Shown here piece by piece: positions 9,401 to 18,243 of a stretch of 64,000 nucleotides of DNA. Each line of letters starts with the position of its first letter. The first letter of the stretch is position 1. The notes beneath the pieces are model-generated. The model was given only the letters and a program-made list of their open reading frames with translations. It was not told where the DNA came from and made no database searches. This DNA is from Polytrichum commune (taxonomy: Eukaryota > Streptophyta > Polytrichopsida > Polytrichales > Polytrichaceae). A program made the position numbers and the translations under genes. The DNA lies in NCBI GenBank assembly GCA_950295325.1, contig OX485806.1, positions 30,568,001-30,632,000 of the forward strand. Reading direction: 5' to 3'.

Positions 9401-10864
9401 ACTGAGACACCTGCGGCGGCGGATGTGACGAACGCGCGTTCGTTAATCGCTGAGGAGGGAGCTGCTGCTCAATCCAGCGCCGCTGCCCCTCCCTCCGATG
9501 ACGAGGTAACTCATCTTTGAGACTACCGCATGCATTTACGAACGCGCGTTCGTAACATCTCTAACCACATGCGTTGTGTTTTTGGCGCGTTGTATACATC
9601 GGCATCCGAGACCTCCGATAGCCCATTTTTGCGTGCTTCCTCAGGTCGACCAGTTTTGTAGGACACGGCATCTTGTTGCCCTAGGAACCTGTACGATAGA
9701 TTATCATCTGAGACAAACTGTAAATTTTCACGGAATTCATATAAATGAAACATTTTTTTGCATTGAATCGCGTCGTCTCGCATTGGTTGTTTTGTGTATG
9801 TTCATGCGGGTTCAAATCTGTTGTGCATTTCTGCCTCGTTCACGAACGGACGCTCGTAAAAGGATGCCACCCCGCGACCATCTCCTTCACGAACGCCCGT
9901 TCGTAAATGCACTATAGGGTTCATTCACAAATGAACGTTCGTGAATGGTGCGCATGGTCACTGCTGGCCTTTCACGAACGATCGTTCGCAAATGTACCCT
10001 TGTTCTCGCCCTTCGTCTTTTTCCATACTGCATCTTCATGTTTGCTAAATTCTTTATTGGATCATAGCATTAAACTAGTCGAATTGTTAATCACAGGACC
10101 CCCCGGAGATAGGTCGCAACCCCTCCACCAGTGAACCTCAGACCCGAAACAAGTCGTTCATCGTGTTTGACCTCAACGGGGTGTTGTGTCACACCGAACA
10201 CATCCCGAGGGTCCCCACGCGTCCCTTCCGTCACCCCGACGAAAGGGACTATGACGGCAAGCTCGACACCCTAATAAACCGCAAGGCTGTCCGCGCCCGT
10301 CCCGGCTTGCGCGACTTCCTTCGCGAGGTTGTCGAGTTCGCCCACGTCATTGTGTGGAGCTCAATGGTCATGGAGAACACGGAACCCATCGTCGACTTCC
10401 TATTCCGTGATCTCCCGAGCCCTTGCCTTGTCCTCGGGCAAGAGGACTGCGATGAACTACTCGACGAAAAGGGTCTACCGGTTCCCAAGTTCGGCGGCCG
10501 AGGCCGAGGGCAACAGTTCCTCAAGGTCCTAAGGTCCAGACTTTGGCGCGGCGTCCCCCGGCTTCAGGGGACCCCCCACGGGTGGTGGCCTACTCCGGAG
10601 AACACCCTCCTGGTCGACGACAGCCCCGCCAAGAGCGTTTTGAACCCCCCGGGAAACGTCATCTTTCCCGACACGTGGACCGGAGATAGGAAGGACGCAT
10701 TTTTGGTCGATACGCTAGCGCCGTACCTTAGAAGGCTTGTCCTCCATGCCGGTAGCATCCCCTTTTTTGTTAGGTCCAACCCCATCGGCAATGCGGGACT
10801 AAGCCCCCGCGATAATGTATACAAGAGCATCATGAGGCTCGCGAAATTTAATAAACTCATTTGA
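5130..10864 (+). CDS. Gene A1: ParB/methyltransferase-like/HAD multidomain protein of element E1
   Basis: Four coding exons: 5130-6426, 6550-7875, 8063-9505 and 10097-10864. All have GT-AG borders and phase-0 junctions, and they predict about 1610 residues. The ATG directly follows the acceptor CAG, as in A2 and A3. Order: ParB/DGQHR-like domain (about residues 300-430), methyltransferase-like region (about 690-885), acidic SIM-like motif and coiled coil (about 1050-1135), Pro-rich segment, FCP1-like HAD domain (about 1380-1610). Exon 1 has one base too many (1297 bases) because of a run of 14 A; otherwise the gene is open throughout. The introns are full of word-I repeats. A2 and A3 share the exon plan. 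Neighbours: T1 is divergent upstream and the tail exons 10978-11947 lie downstream. The function is unknown; a sequence-specific DNA-binding regulator of the element is an inference. Confidence 0.75.
6431..6510. repeat. Two word-I sites in A1 intron 2
   Basis: Inverted repeats at 6431-6453 (spacer AG) and 6491-6510 (spacer CG) in a 123-bp intron (6427-6549). They make up about a third of the intron, and the first starts four bases after the GTGA of the donor. Confidence 0.9.
6550..7875 (+). CDS. A1 exon 2: degenerate DNA N6-adenine methyltransferase-like region
   Basis: 442 codons, open. It starts AFCDAMVDKFSSIDMKS. The C-terminal two thirds follow the motif order of beta-class DNA methyltransferases: CPFAVIDFRGIPG (about residue 694, at the position of the DPPY motif IV), HVWLWIVEQE, IKFEYNIFHSTYVP, LELRMEFYVSILQGL, and finally VYNVFGGSKFMYAAM at the exon end, continuing as MLGLCVN in exon 3. 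The last piece resembles motif I of such enzymes (V-L-D-P-F-G-G-S-G-T...AA..LG). The catalytic DPPY is replaced by DFRG, so catalysis is doubtful. Assigned by eye from motif order only; a profile search is needed to confirm. Confidence 0.6.
7897..8033. repeat. Two word-I sites in A1 intron 3
   Basis: Inverted repeats at 7897-7918 (spacer CT) and 8013-8033 (spacer CG) in the 187-bp intron 7876-8062. Confidence 0.9.
8063..9505 (+). CDS. A1 exon 3: acidic, coiled-coil and Pro-rich region
   Basis: 481 codons. It begins MLGLCVNTYIDAVDEEDY, finishing the methyltransferase-like fold. Next come a disordered Pro/Ser region, a basic patch FRNTRRRMKKTPYVELPEG followed by AIIEVSDEDEGD (a hydrophobic-then-acidic run like a SUMO-interaction motif), and a coiled coil (VAELNAKLEQKMKEDM...EELKSSNEKTDAILAML). 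The rest is Pro-rich and acidic, with DLVIVEDT. Two word-I repeats lie in frame in the coding sequence (9037-9056 encoding LRTHVR and 9427-9444 encoding TNARS). The donor GACGAG|GTAACT is phase 0. Confidence 0.7.
9037..9444. repeat. Two word-I sites inside A1 coding exon 3
   Basis: At 9037-9056 (TTTACGAACG, spacer CA, CGTTCGTGAA) and 9427-9444 (ACGAACG, spacer CG, CGTTCGT). Both are translated in frame without stops. A2 and A3 carry their own words at comparable places in exon 3. Confidence 0.85.
9534..9992. repeat. Five word-I sites in A1 intron 4
   Basis: Copies at about 9534-9555, 9839-9860, 9886-9907, 9924-9945 and 9971-9992 in the 591-bp intron 9506-10096. The later four show more mismatches than those upstream. 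Confidence 0.85.
10097..10864 (+). CDS. A1 exon 4: FCP1/NIF-like HAD domain with DLNG in motif I
   Basis: 256 codons including the stop. Motif I is FIVFDLNGVLCHTEH, with the second Asp of the DxDxT phosphatase signature replaced by Asn. Motif II is HVIVWSSM, a conserved Lys follows in QFLKVLR, and motif IV is LLVDDSPAKSVLNPPGN. This order fits FCP1/SCP/TIM50-like members of the HAD superfamily, which act on Pol II CTD phosphoserine or have structural roles. The Asn change predicts weak or no phosphatase activity. Exon 4 of A2 has exactly the same length. The last codons N-K contain AATAAA (10850-10855), and the frame ends FNKLI-stop. Confidence 0.8.
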   Translation, partial: DPPEIGRNPSTSEPQTRNKSFIVFDLNGVLCHTEHIPRVPTRPFRHPDERDYDGKLDTLINRKAVRARPGLRDFLREVVEFAHVIVWSSMVMENTEPIVDFLFRDLPSPCLVLGQEDCDELLDEKGLPVPKFGGRGRGQQFLKVLRSRLWRGVPRLQGTPHGWWPTPENTLLVDDSPAKSVLNPPGNVIFPDTWTGDRKDAFLVDTLAPYLRRLVLHAGSIPFFVRSNPIGNAGLSPRDNVYKSIMRLAKFNKLI

Positions 10865-10977
10865 AATATCTTCATGTATGTGCGTGTTATCATTTGGTTC
10901 ACATATCTAACGCTTCATCCGTTTTTGGATGTCTTTGTTGTCTGTGTTGTTGTTGTTATTGTTGTTGTTCCCCATAG

Positions 10978-11947
10978 TTTGCCCCCATATGTGATGCCCC
11001 CGTCCTCGACGGCCTTTCCCGTCCCCCCTCGTCCCCAAGCTCCCCTTCCCGCGGCGTGACGTATTCCGTGATCCCCTCACTCTACCACTTCTCGGCGGTG
11101 GATGCAGCCTCGGCCGTGGACTACTCCCGGGACGTCGACGACGGTGTTGTCAACAGCCCGCCCCCCAGGGTTGTCCCTCGGGCGTTCGCCCCGTCGCCCT
11201 CCCCCCTCTCCAAGGAGAAGCGGACGCTCGTTCGTTTGGGGCATGTGTCGCCCTCGAGGGACGACGCCATCGCTCGTCGTGGGCCGAGCCGACGTCTCCA
11301 CCTGGAAGCAACCCGGTGCGACCCCTCCCCCGTCGTCCCCGTTCCTCCTCCTGCAAACCCATCCCCGGTCGTTGGCCCTCCTTGCCATGCTTCCCCCACA
11401 TTACTGAACAGTGCCGCAATTCAACCGGATTCGTATGCTCTCCTCGACACCCCCATCGTCCCCGGGATCGATGTCACCAAATCCAAGGTGCCCTTCTTTG
11501 TCCCTAAACCCATATTCACCGTTGCTTTCCTCTTTGTCTGTGCGTGCCAAGAGGTTTACGAGCGCCCATCCCAAACCGCCCTTCCTCATTTTCCCCACTC
11601 CGTTCTTATTATTATCTTCCTATGGCGTTTTTTGGCAGGTGGCTCCCCGCTCGCTTGGTGGCCAACCCTCCTCGACTTCGTCAGTGCCAAGGCACGCCCT
11701 CAAGGCCGCATCTTCCGAGTCCGATCGTTCTCTGGCCCTCCGGAGAAGCGCAAGACGTTCCCTTTCGCAAACGCCCTCGTATTCTACTTATAATACCACC
11801 TTGTACAATTCGGGAGCGCGTCCTAAAACATGCAAGAACGACACATATTCCTTTCCAGGCAACACACAAGGATACAGTCGTGGGCCTGAGATTTTTAGAG
11901 CCATGGAGGCCGCCCAAAAAAAAGACTTAGCCGCAAAAAAAAAATAG
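10978..11947 (+). CDS. A1 exons 5-6: Ser/Pro-rich alternative tail or separate small protein
   Basis: Exon 5 spans 10978-11487 (170 codons) and exon 6 spans 11639-11947. Borders are CCCATAG|TTT, AAG|GTGCCC and GGCAG|GTGG, all phase 0. Conserved with A2 and A3: SAVDAASAVDYSRD..DGVVNSPPP, SPSPLSKEK, then SESDRSLALRRSARRS and GYSRGPEIFRAMEA, ending in a Lys-rich tail. Exon 4 ends in a stop in all three copies, so these exons are joined either by skipping exon 4 (exon 3 to exon 5, in phase) or by independent expression. The function is unknown. Confidence 0.65.
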
Positions 11948-12275
11948 TGGGTCGGACTAGTGTGACTAGAAGCGTACTAGTGGGACGGGCTCCCTAAATG
12001 GGCTTAGGTGTAGAACATATTTAAGTGCTTACTTTCTATGCTATTCCAAGTTACTCAAGACATTGATGGTATTTCCATTATAATTGTATTTCTATCCCAA
12101 TTAATTCATTCAACTTCCATTCATAACGAGTTGTCATTTCATACGCAACTATTTTCATGTATGCCTCACATTTTTTTTCACTTCCATGCCTTTATGTATA
12201 ATAATAGTAGCATACCATTATACATATGGGATTTTTAGTCGTCATTATTGGTCCAATTTTGAAATGTGCATCCTT

Positions 12276-12324
12276 ATATAGTCTCATAATCAACAAAAAG
12301 TCTCCAAATACCGAATATAGTGTT
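12276..12324. repeat. Right terminal inverted repeat of E1
   Basis: TATAGTCTCATAATCAAC, then AAAAAGTCTCCAAATACCGAATATAGTGTT in pieces; this matches the A-side end of E2 (20259-20310) and, inverted, E3 (40434). Confidence 0.8.
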
Positions 12325-12572
12325 GATTGCAATTTTGGGTTGTTGTGGTTTAGGGCTTAAGGTTAGCATGAGAGAATGTGAGATTCCAGTTTCAAGGAAT
12401 TCTGAATTTGTTTAGTACTTTGTCTATGGCTACATTCTAAGAATCATTTAGTTATGGACATGTCAGTGTTCTGAAAGTGCCTTATGTTGTCAATCTGCAG
12501 TGCAGTGTTTGCTATTGCAGTGAAGTAAGATTGCATTCTTATTTGGAGGGCAAAACCATATTGGACGACAAG
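12325..12572 (+). promoter_or_regulatory. 5' UTR exon region of A2
   Basis: Non-coding DNA that ends in a good donor (GACGACAAG|GTAAAG at 12572/12573). The next acceptor is at the A2 ATG. The true promoter is probably displaced beyond E1, whose right end abuts this exon. Confidence 0.45.
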
Positions 12573-12605
12573 GTAAAGTCCCGAAAAACACGGAGCATTA
12601 ATGAA

Positions 12606-13131
12606 AACATTGGAATACGCAAACATTACAATAGCCTTTATAATCCTCAAAGTTTACGGACGCGCGGCCGTAAACTTTGTGGATCTTTGTGTAAGTGAGA
12701 GACAAGCCTCTCAAACAACATATTACGCAAACGAAGCCAAATATTGTAATATTAGGCATATTAAAATAGCCTTTATAATACTCAAAGTTTACGGACGCGC
12801 GTCCGTAAACTTTGTGGATCTTCGTGTAGGTGAGAAACAAGACTCTCAAACCGCATATTACGCAAACGAAGCCAAATATTGTAATATTAGGCATATTAAA
12901 ATAACCTTTATAATACTCAAAGTTTACGGACGCGCGTCCGTAAACTTTGTGGATCTTTGGGTAGGTGAGAGACAAGCCTCTCAAACAATATATTACGCAA
13001 ACGAAGCCAAATATTGTAATATTAGGCATATTAAAATAGCCTTTATAATACTCAAAGTTTACGGACGCGCGTCCGTAAACTTTGTGGATCTTTGTGTAGG
13101 TGAGAAACAAGACTCTCAAAAATATAAGTAG
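12606..13131. repeat. 135-bp tandem repeat, four units, each with one word-II palindrome
   Basis: Word-II repeats extended to 30 bp (AAAGTTTACGGACG, spacer CG, CGTCCGTAAACTTT) start at 12649, 12784, 12919 and 13054, exactly 135 bp apart. The first has a G for T change. Because 135 is a multiple of three, open frames of about 175 codons run through on both strands; they are not genes. Confidence 0.95.
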
Positions 13132-13255
13132 GTGAGAAACAAGACTCTCAAAAATATATGTAGGTGAGAAACAAGACTCTCAAAAATATATGTAGGTGAG
13201 AAACAAGACTCTCAAAAAAATATATGTAGGTGTGAAACAAGACTCTAAAAAAAAA
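13095..13255. repeat. Short tandem repeat of about 32 bp
   Basis: Units of GTAGGTGAGAAACAAGACTC plus TCAAAAATATAT, about five copies with A-run length changes. It starts from the last part of the 135-bp unit. Some GT-rich starts resemble 5' splice sites. Confidence 0.85.
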
Positions 13256-13310
13256 ATATTAACCGTAACTTGAATACATTGATATTTACCACCATACTAT
13301 CTTTGCGAAG

Positions 13311-13457
13311 TTTACGGACGCGCGTCCGTAACTTATAGAGATATTTGAGTATATAATATACGCGTTATGCGTATTTGGAAGAAATGTATCTTTTCATTTG
13401 GATCCAAAAATGTAATTGAGACAATTTGGAAAACTTTACGAACGCGCGTTCGTAAAG
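13311..13457. repeat. One word-II and one word-I site upstream of A2 start
   Basis: 13311-13332 is word II (TTTACGGACG, CG, CGTCCGTAAC). 13434-13457 is a perfect word I (TTTACGAACG, CG, CGTTCGTAAA), the only one in E2. Confidence 0.9.
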
Positions 13458-14818
13458 TATGATCTATATCTTTTGCCAAGAATTCTAACTTATCTATCTT
13501 ATCATTTGCAGATGGCATCTAAAAAAAGACATGCAATTGAGATGTTCGCAGAAGCTCTCATTCCTCCGCTACCAGAAGCCATCAAAGACATAAGTCCCAA
13601 CGACCATTACAAGCCACAAGATGAAATTGTGGATAATTGGACAGTATTGGTAGAAAAGGACGAGAACGAAATATTTGTGCTTAGATTTGCATATCAAATG
13701 AAGACGGACATAGATGAAGCTAAGAAGTGGATAAAGCTTAAATCGTGGACAGTAGAGTGTGCAGTGGCACAAGGGGATTATGTAGTAATAGACCTTGAGA
13801 AGAAAGAAGATCGGGTCACTTTCATTTTGCACGAATCCTACCACCCCTTCAACAAAAATGAGTGTGAGAATGCTAGTACAGATGCGGCTTGCTTCAATCT
13901 CCAGACGGAGTTCCAAGACTATGCATGCAATGCACCTTGGACGGGTAAGCGGCTTGGACGACTCTTGAATAATGTAACAAGAATAAATGGAGCCTTGCTA
14001 GAGGCCAGAAAGGGGAAAGAGAAGAAAAAACAAGTCGTTCCTGAACGACCCAAGCGTGTGCCTAAACCAGTGCCGGAATCCTCAAGGCCCTCGCAGAGTG
14101 GTGCATCAAGAGGGAGCAGACAGGCGAGTAAACGCTCTCACTCGCAGATGGACTTTGGACTAACAGAGGGTCCGGATGTCAGCTCTACACTGACTGTCGC
14201 TCCACTCCTCAAAAAGGGTCAACGCCCTGACGCCGAATTCTCAACAAAAATATTCCAAGAGTTCGATGAGAAGACGAAGGGATGCTGGCCCCTTGGCAGG
14301 TATTTTACTTTCGAAGTAGACGTCTACAAATGCCACAAGGGCACCGAAAGTATGAATACCAGAGCAAAAGAAGAAAGCGGGTATGGTGGCAAATGAACAA
14401 CATCATGAACAACCCCAAGTTTGACAGGCAGACCATTTGTGTGACACCAAAGGATCCTATCGTTGAAGTCAACGAAAAAAATTGGCCGATTCTCAAGAAT
14501 GGAGAGTTCTACATTGTCGACGGCCAACATAGTGTAATGGCTGCAAAAGCTCTCCTTGAAGACGACGAGTGGAAAAACCCATTAAAGGAGACAATCCGAT
14601 ATTGGAAGGCATTCGTCGTGCATTCCAAGGACTCGAACCAACTCATAGCAATATCTGCCTTCATGAACCAGGGGAATAAAGTGAGGCAGTTCGAGGCTTC
14701 ATGGGCAGCCAACATCGTGGCTGGGAGGACCTTGTGGGTGGAGCACGAATGTCCCCCAAAAGAAAGAGATAATGTTGTCGTGAAGAACCCAAAATGGCAG
14801 GTATGTTACTCAAATAGA

Positions 14819-14840
14819 TTTACGGACGTGCGTCCGTAAA
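14819..14840. repeat. Word-II site in A2 intron 2
   Basis: ATTTACGGACG, spacer TG, CGTCCGTAAAT; the only full site in this 132-bp intron (14801-14932). Confidence 0.9.
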
Positions 14841-16299
14841 TGTGGCCCTTCTTCTCCCACTGATTCAAATATTTGAATTTAATCTGTACTGAATTCAATG
14901 TTCTGATTTCTTGCAATTCGCGCCTCTTACAGACATTCAGCAATGCCATATTGACAAAGTTCTCGAGTATAGACATGAAGACAAGCGGCATGAAAACAGT
15001 GCATGAATTAAAAGGCGAACTCAAGCTCATCACTGCAACAGAAGAGACGTGGTCAATATGGTTGCGACTTTTCGATGCCCACAACAACGACGACCTTGTC
15101 AATCCAGATACGGAGAACACCTACAAGAGCGACTCAAAAGTTAAGGTACCACCAATCCTGCGAGAGTTCTTTCGTCCCCTCCAAGGATTGATGGACTCGG
15201 AGCTGTACAGGGCAGCAGAACACATTCTTCTAGAAACTCCTAAAAGAACTCTGCCCTATCCCAAAATCTTTCTGAAGTGGCCGAAGCACATGAAGCCATC
15301 CACGTACCACATTAAGGAATGGTGCGATTACAGAAAGAAGAAGACCATGGCTGTAAGGGAGATTAGCAAATTGCTACCCACCCACAACCTCATTAATAGT
15401 GATGGTGAGATCGTGTGGGAGAATTGGAGGAAGTTGAAGGGTGAATACCACATCAATGGCGTCTCAATGCGAGCTTTGATAAGAGGGGCATCATCCTTCC
15501 TTGCCCAACGATCCAGAAGGAACGAAAAGAAGGGATCCATCGACGAGAGGGAGGCAGGGTTGTACGTTCACTTTCTCGATAGGAAAAAGAACGCGAAATT
15601 TGGAGGGTTTGCAAGATTCTGCACGGTCGCAAAGGGCATGAAGTTCGGCGCATGGGACACCCATGCTTCAAGAGCCTCTGTGAGAGATGACCCCAGGGGT
15701 TGCCCTTTCACCATTTTTAATTTTCGTGCAATTCCCGGAGCATGGAAGTAAGACGTTGCGGGAGCACCCTTCTACGAGCCCTTCTTAAAAGCCTTCAAGA
15801 GCTATCGCTCGCCTGCCCTCTTCGAGCCTCATGTGTGGTTATGGATTGTAGAGCAAGAGAGGTCCACATCCATTGTCCATCTGTACACATCAACGATGGA
15901 CCTCGAATATGATATGTACCACAGCACCTACATCCCAGCGAAGACAGAAGGGATCACTTTCATTTAAGAGGCAAGGGGGGTGAAGCAAGTGGGAGTTGTG
16001 CAGCTTTATTTCTTAACACGCAAGTCTTCCCCAACTGGGCGATTGCCCATTAAACCACACGAGGTGTTCAGGAAAGTCTATTCGTTGCCGCCACCACATC
16101 CCAAAGAGCTTGTTGAGGAAACAATGCATGCAATCTATCCGGCGTTCGAGCTCCGGATGGACTTTTATATAGGGGTCTTGAAGGCTTTAACTGTCATGAG
16201 TGAGACAGTTTACAACGTCTTCGGAGGCACGAAGTTTATGTATGCAGCACTGGTGAGTATTTGTTTGTCTTTCAACCCACCTATCTTTTGCATAGTTAT

Positions 16300-16412
16300 T
16301 TTACGGACGCGCGTCTGTAAAAACCCAGTATCAGGTGCATGTGAATTTTACGACCGTGCGTCCGTAAAATTGTCCAACTTTTGAGTGGTGGTTTTACGGA
16401 CGCGCGTCCGTA
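16300..16412. repeat. Three word-II sites in A2 intron 3
   Basis: At 16300-16321, 16345-16370 and 16392-16412, each with zero to two mismatches. Confidence 0.9.
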
Positions 16413-17822
16413 TAACGTGTTGACATCTAGCCTCATTTATATGCAATCACCAGTATTGTTCTTATCTAATTTTCTTGTTATGGTCCAGATGCTTGGCTTG
16501 CAGGTGAATTCTTTTGTGCAGGATTCTGACTACGATGACGCCCATACTCACAGGGTAATGGCCTCCAAATATCCAGGACATCATGGACGTCCTTACACCC
16601 CATCCTGTTGTGCCTCTTTCTTCTAGAGAAGAGGCAATGCCCGGAATGGAGACAGACCCTGAAGAGGACCAAGATCCCAGTTTCCCAAGAGCGCGCAACC
16701 CTCCACACAGGAGCCTTTACACGGCCTTGTTCGCGACCCAATTAATCCAAGTGTTTTCCTGCTGGGAACAGACGACACGGATGCGCAGGAGGCACGCGTG
16801 AACTTCACTCCGATAAGGGTCCCTCATACCCCTGTTCTCTCACCTTTTGGGACTCCCACCTCTCGAGTTGGATTTCCCTCAACTGCGGGTCCATCTCATG
16901 CTCCAGGAGTTATGACCGAGAAGGATGTGGACCTTGCTGCAGAAGGCGGATGCACCGCTTCATCTGGAGGGGGATCTCAACATTCAGATCTACCCCCTAT
17001 GGAGGGGAGGGATGTGCTGGAGTTGATATTGAGGCCTGATATCTCTCTATATCGTGAGAGTCGACGAAAGAGGAACAAGACGCCATACAACGAATACCCT
17101 GAAGGCGCGGTCTTGGAGCTCTCCGATGAAGACGAGGATGAGATTAGGATTCACAATGCCATCTCTGCCTTGCCTACGGAACCTGGCAAGGTGAAGAAAG
17201 AGCCGATGTCAGTGTCCGAATTGGATGAGAAGATGGAGAGGCGAAAATGAAGGAAGAGCTTGACCAACGGCTTCGAGAAGCTAACGAGGAGCACGCCAAA
17301 AAGATGGCCGCCATCCAAGCTGAGATGGAGCAAGCTAGGTTGGAGTTTGCTCGAAGGCATGCCGATCTCATGGCCCAAAATCAACAGTTCTTGGCCCAAA
17401 GTCAACAATTTATGAGCCTGATGCAGAGCTTGCAGGCAAGACCCCCTGTAGTCTATACAGCTCCCGATGCCGTCATGTCTATGCCCCCCACTCTCATGCG
17501 GCCTCCGTCTAGTAGCCATGCGGTGTATATACCCGAGCATGCTTATCCAGCCCCCGCGTTGATTGTCCCGCCCTCTCCCCTTGTTGTCGCCACTCCAGAG
17601 GAGCCTTCCTCTCATCCTACAGGAGTGGAGGAGATACCGGCACGTGACATGGCGGGTGCCGCCGAGACAGATGTCAATGAAGGCAATGCCCCCATCGGCG
17701 ATGAAGATGTACATATGCGGGGCAGCCAAGACTCCACAGATGAGGATCAGCCTTACGTGGATACTCAAGGGTCACAAGCGGCTGGAGACACCTTGTTGGT
17801 GGTCGAAGATCTGGACAATTTT

Positions 17823-17951
17823 GCGGACGCGCGTCCGGATCCTGTGCCCATGACGGGGCCAGGTGAGGGAGGCACTGCTGGCACGGACCTCGCCCCTGAA
17901 GAGGTAATCAACCTTTGAGCATGCCTCCCACGTTACGGACGCGCGTCCAAA
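17823..17951. repeat. Word-II sites in A2 exon 3 and at start of intron 4
   Basis: 17823-17839 (GCGGACG, CG, CGTCCGG) lies in the coding part and encodes ADARPD. 17932-17951 is a degenerate site just inside intron 4. Confidence 0.8.
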
Positions 17952-18243
17952 ACTTCCTTGTCTGCCTCCTTCGTGGCGTGTGTATATTATCGAGTTCAAT
18001 CCTCGACTTCGCCCGGCGGGTGGATACAATTTTGTTAGCATAGATTCCATTAACTTCAACAGATATTTTTTGCGACAATGTATATTATTCACCAAATGTG
18101 TATCACCAATTACATTAATACCAATTTTTCAACTGGATGGTTCGGATTATTTTTGGCCTTATAATTTGTGTTGAGTTTATCCATGCTTGTCAATTGGTTT
18201 TCTTGAGTAGTACCATTTACCTAGATAGAATGTTCCATCACAG

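Larger units (their letters stand above)
1..12324. mobile_element. E1: large CACTA-like transposon, left end outside window
   Basis: The right end reads CCGAATATAGTGTT at 12311-12324 and matches the ends of E2, E3 and E4. The element holds gene T1 (minus, 1-551, running off the left edge) and gene A1 (plus, 5130-11947) in divergent orientation, the same plan as the complete element E3. About 26 copies of word I (arm TTTACGAACG, two variable bases, reverse-complement arm) lie between 717 and 9992, on both sides of the divergent promoter region. The DNA just right of 12324 is the 5' region of gene A2, so E1 appears to be inserted in E2. Confidence 0.8.

Noticed and set aside
717-9992. Palindromes as transcription terminators or tRNA-like hairpins
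   Set aside because: Eukaryotic introns and coding exons hold them, arms differ by element, and no T-tract follows.
12598-13131. Long open frames (about 175 codons) on both strands
   Set aside because: They are produced by a 135-bp tandem repeat, whose unit is a multiple of three, in a non-coding intron.
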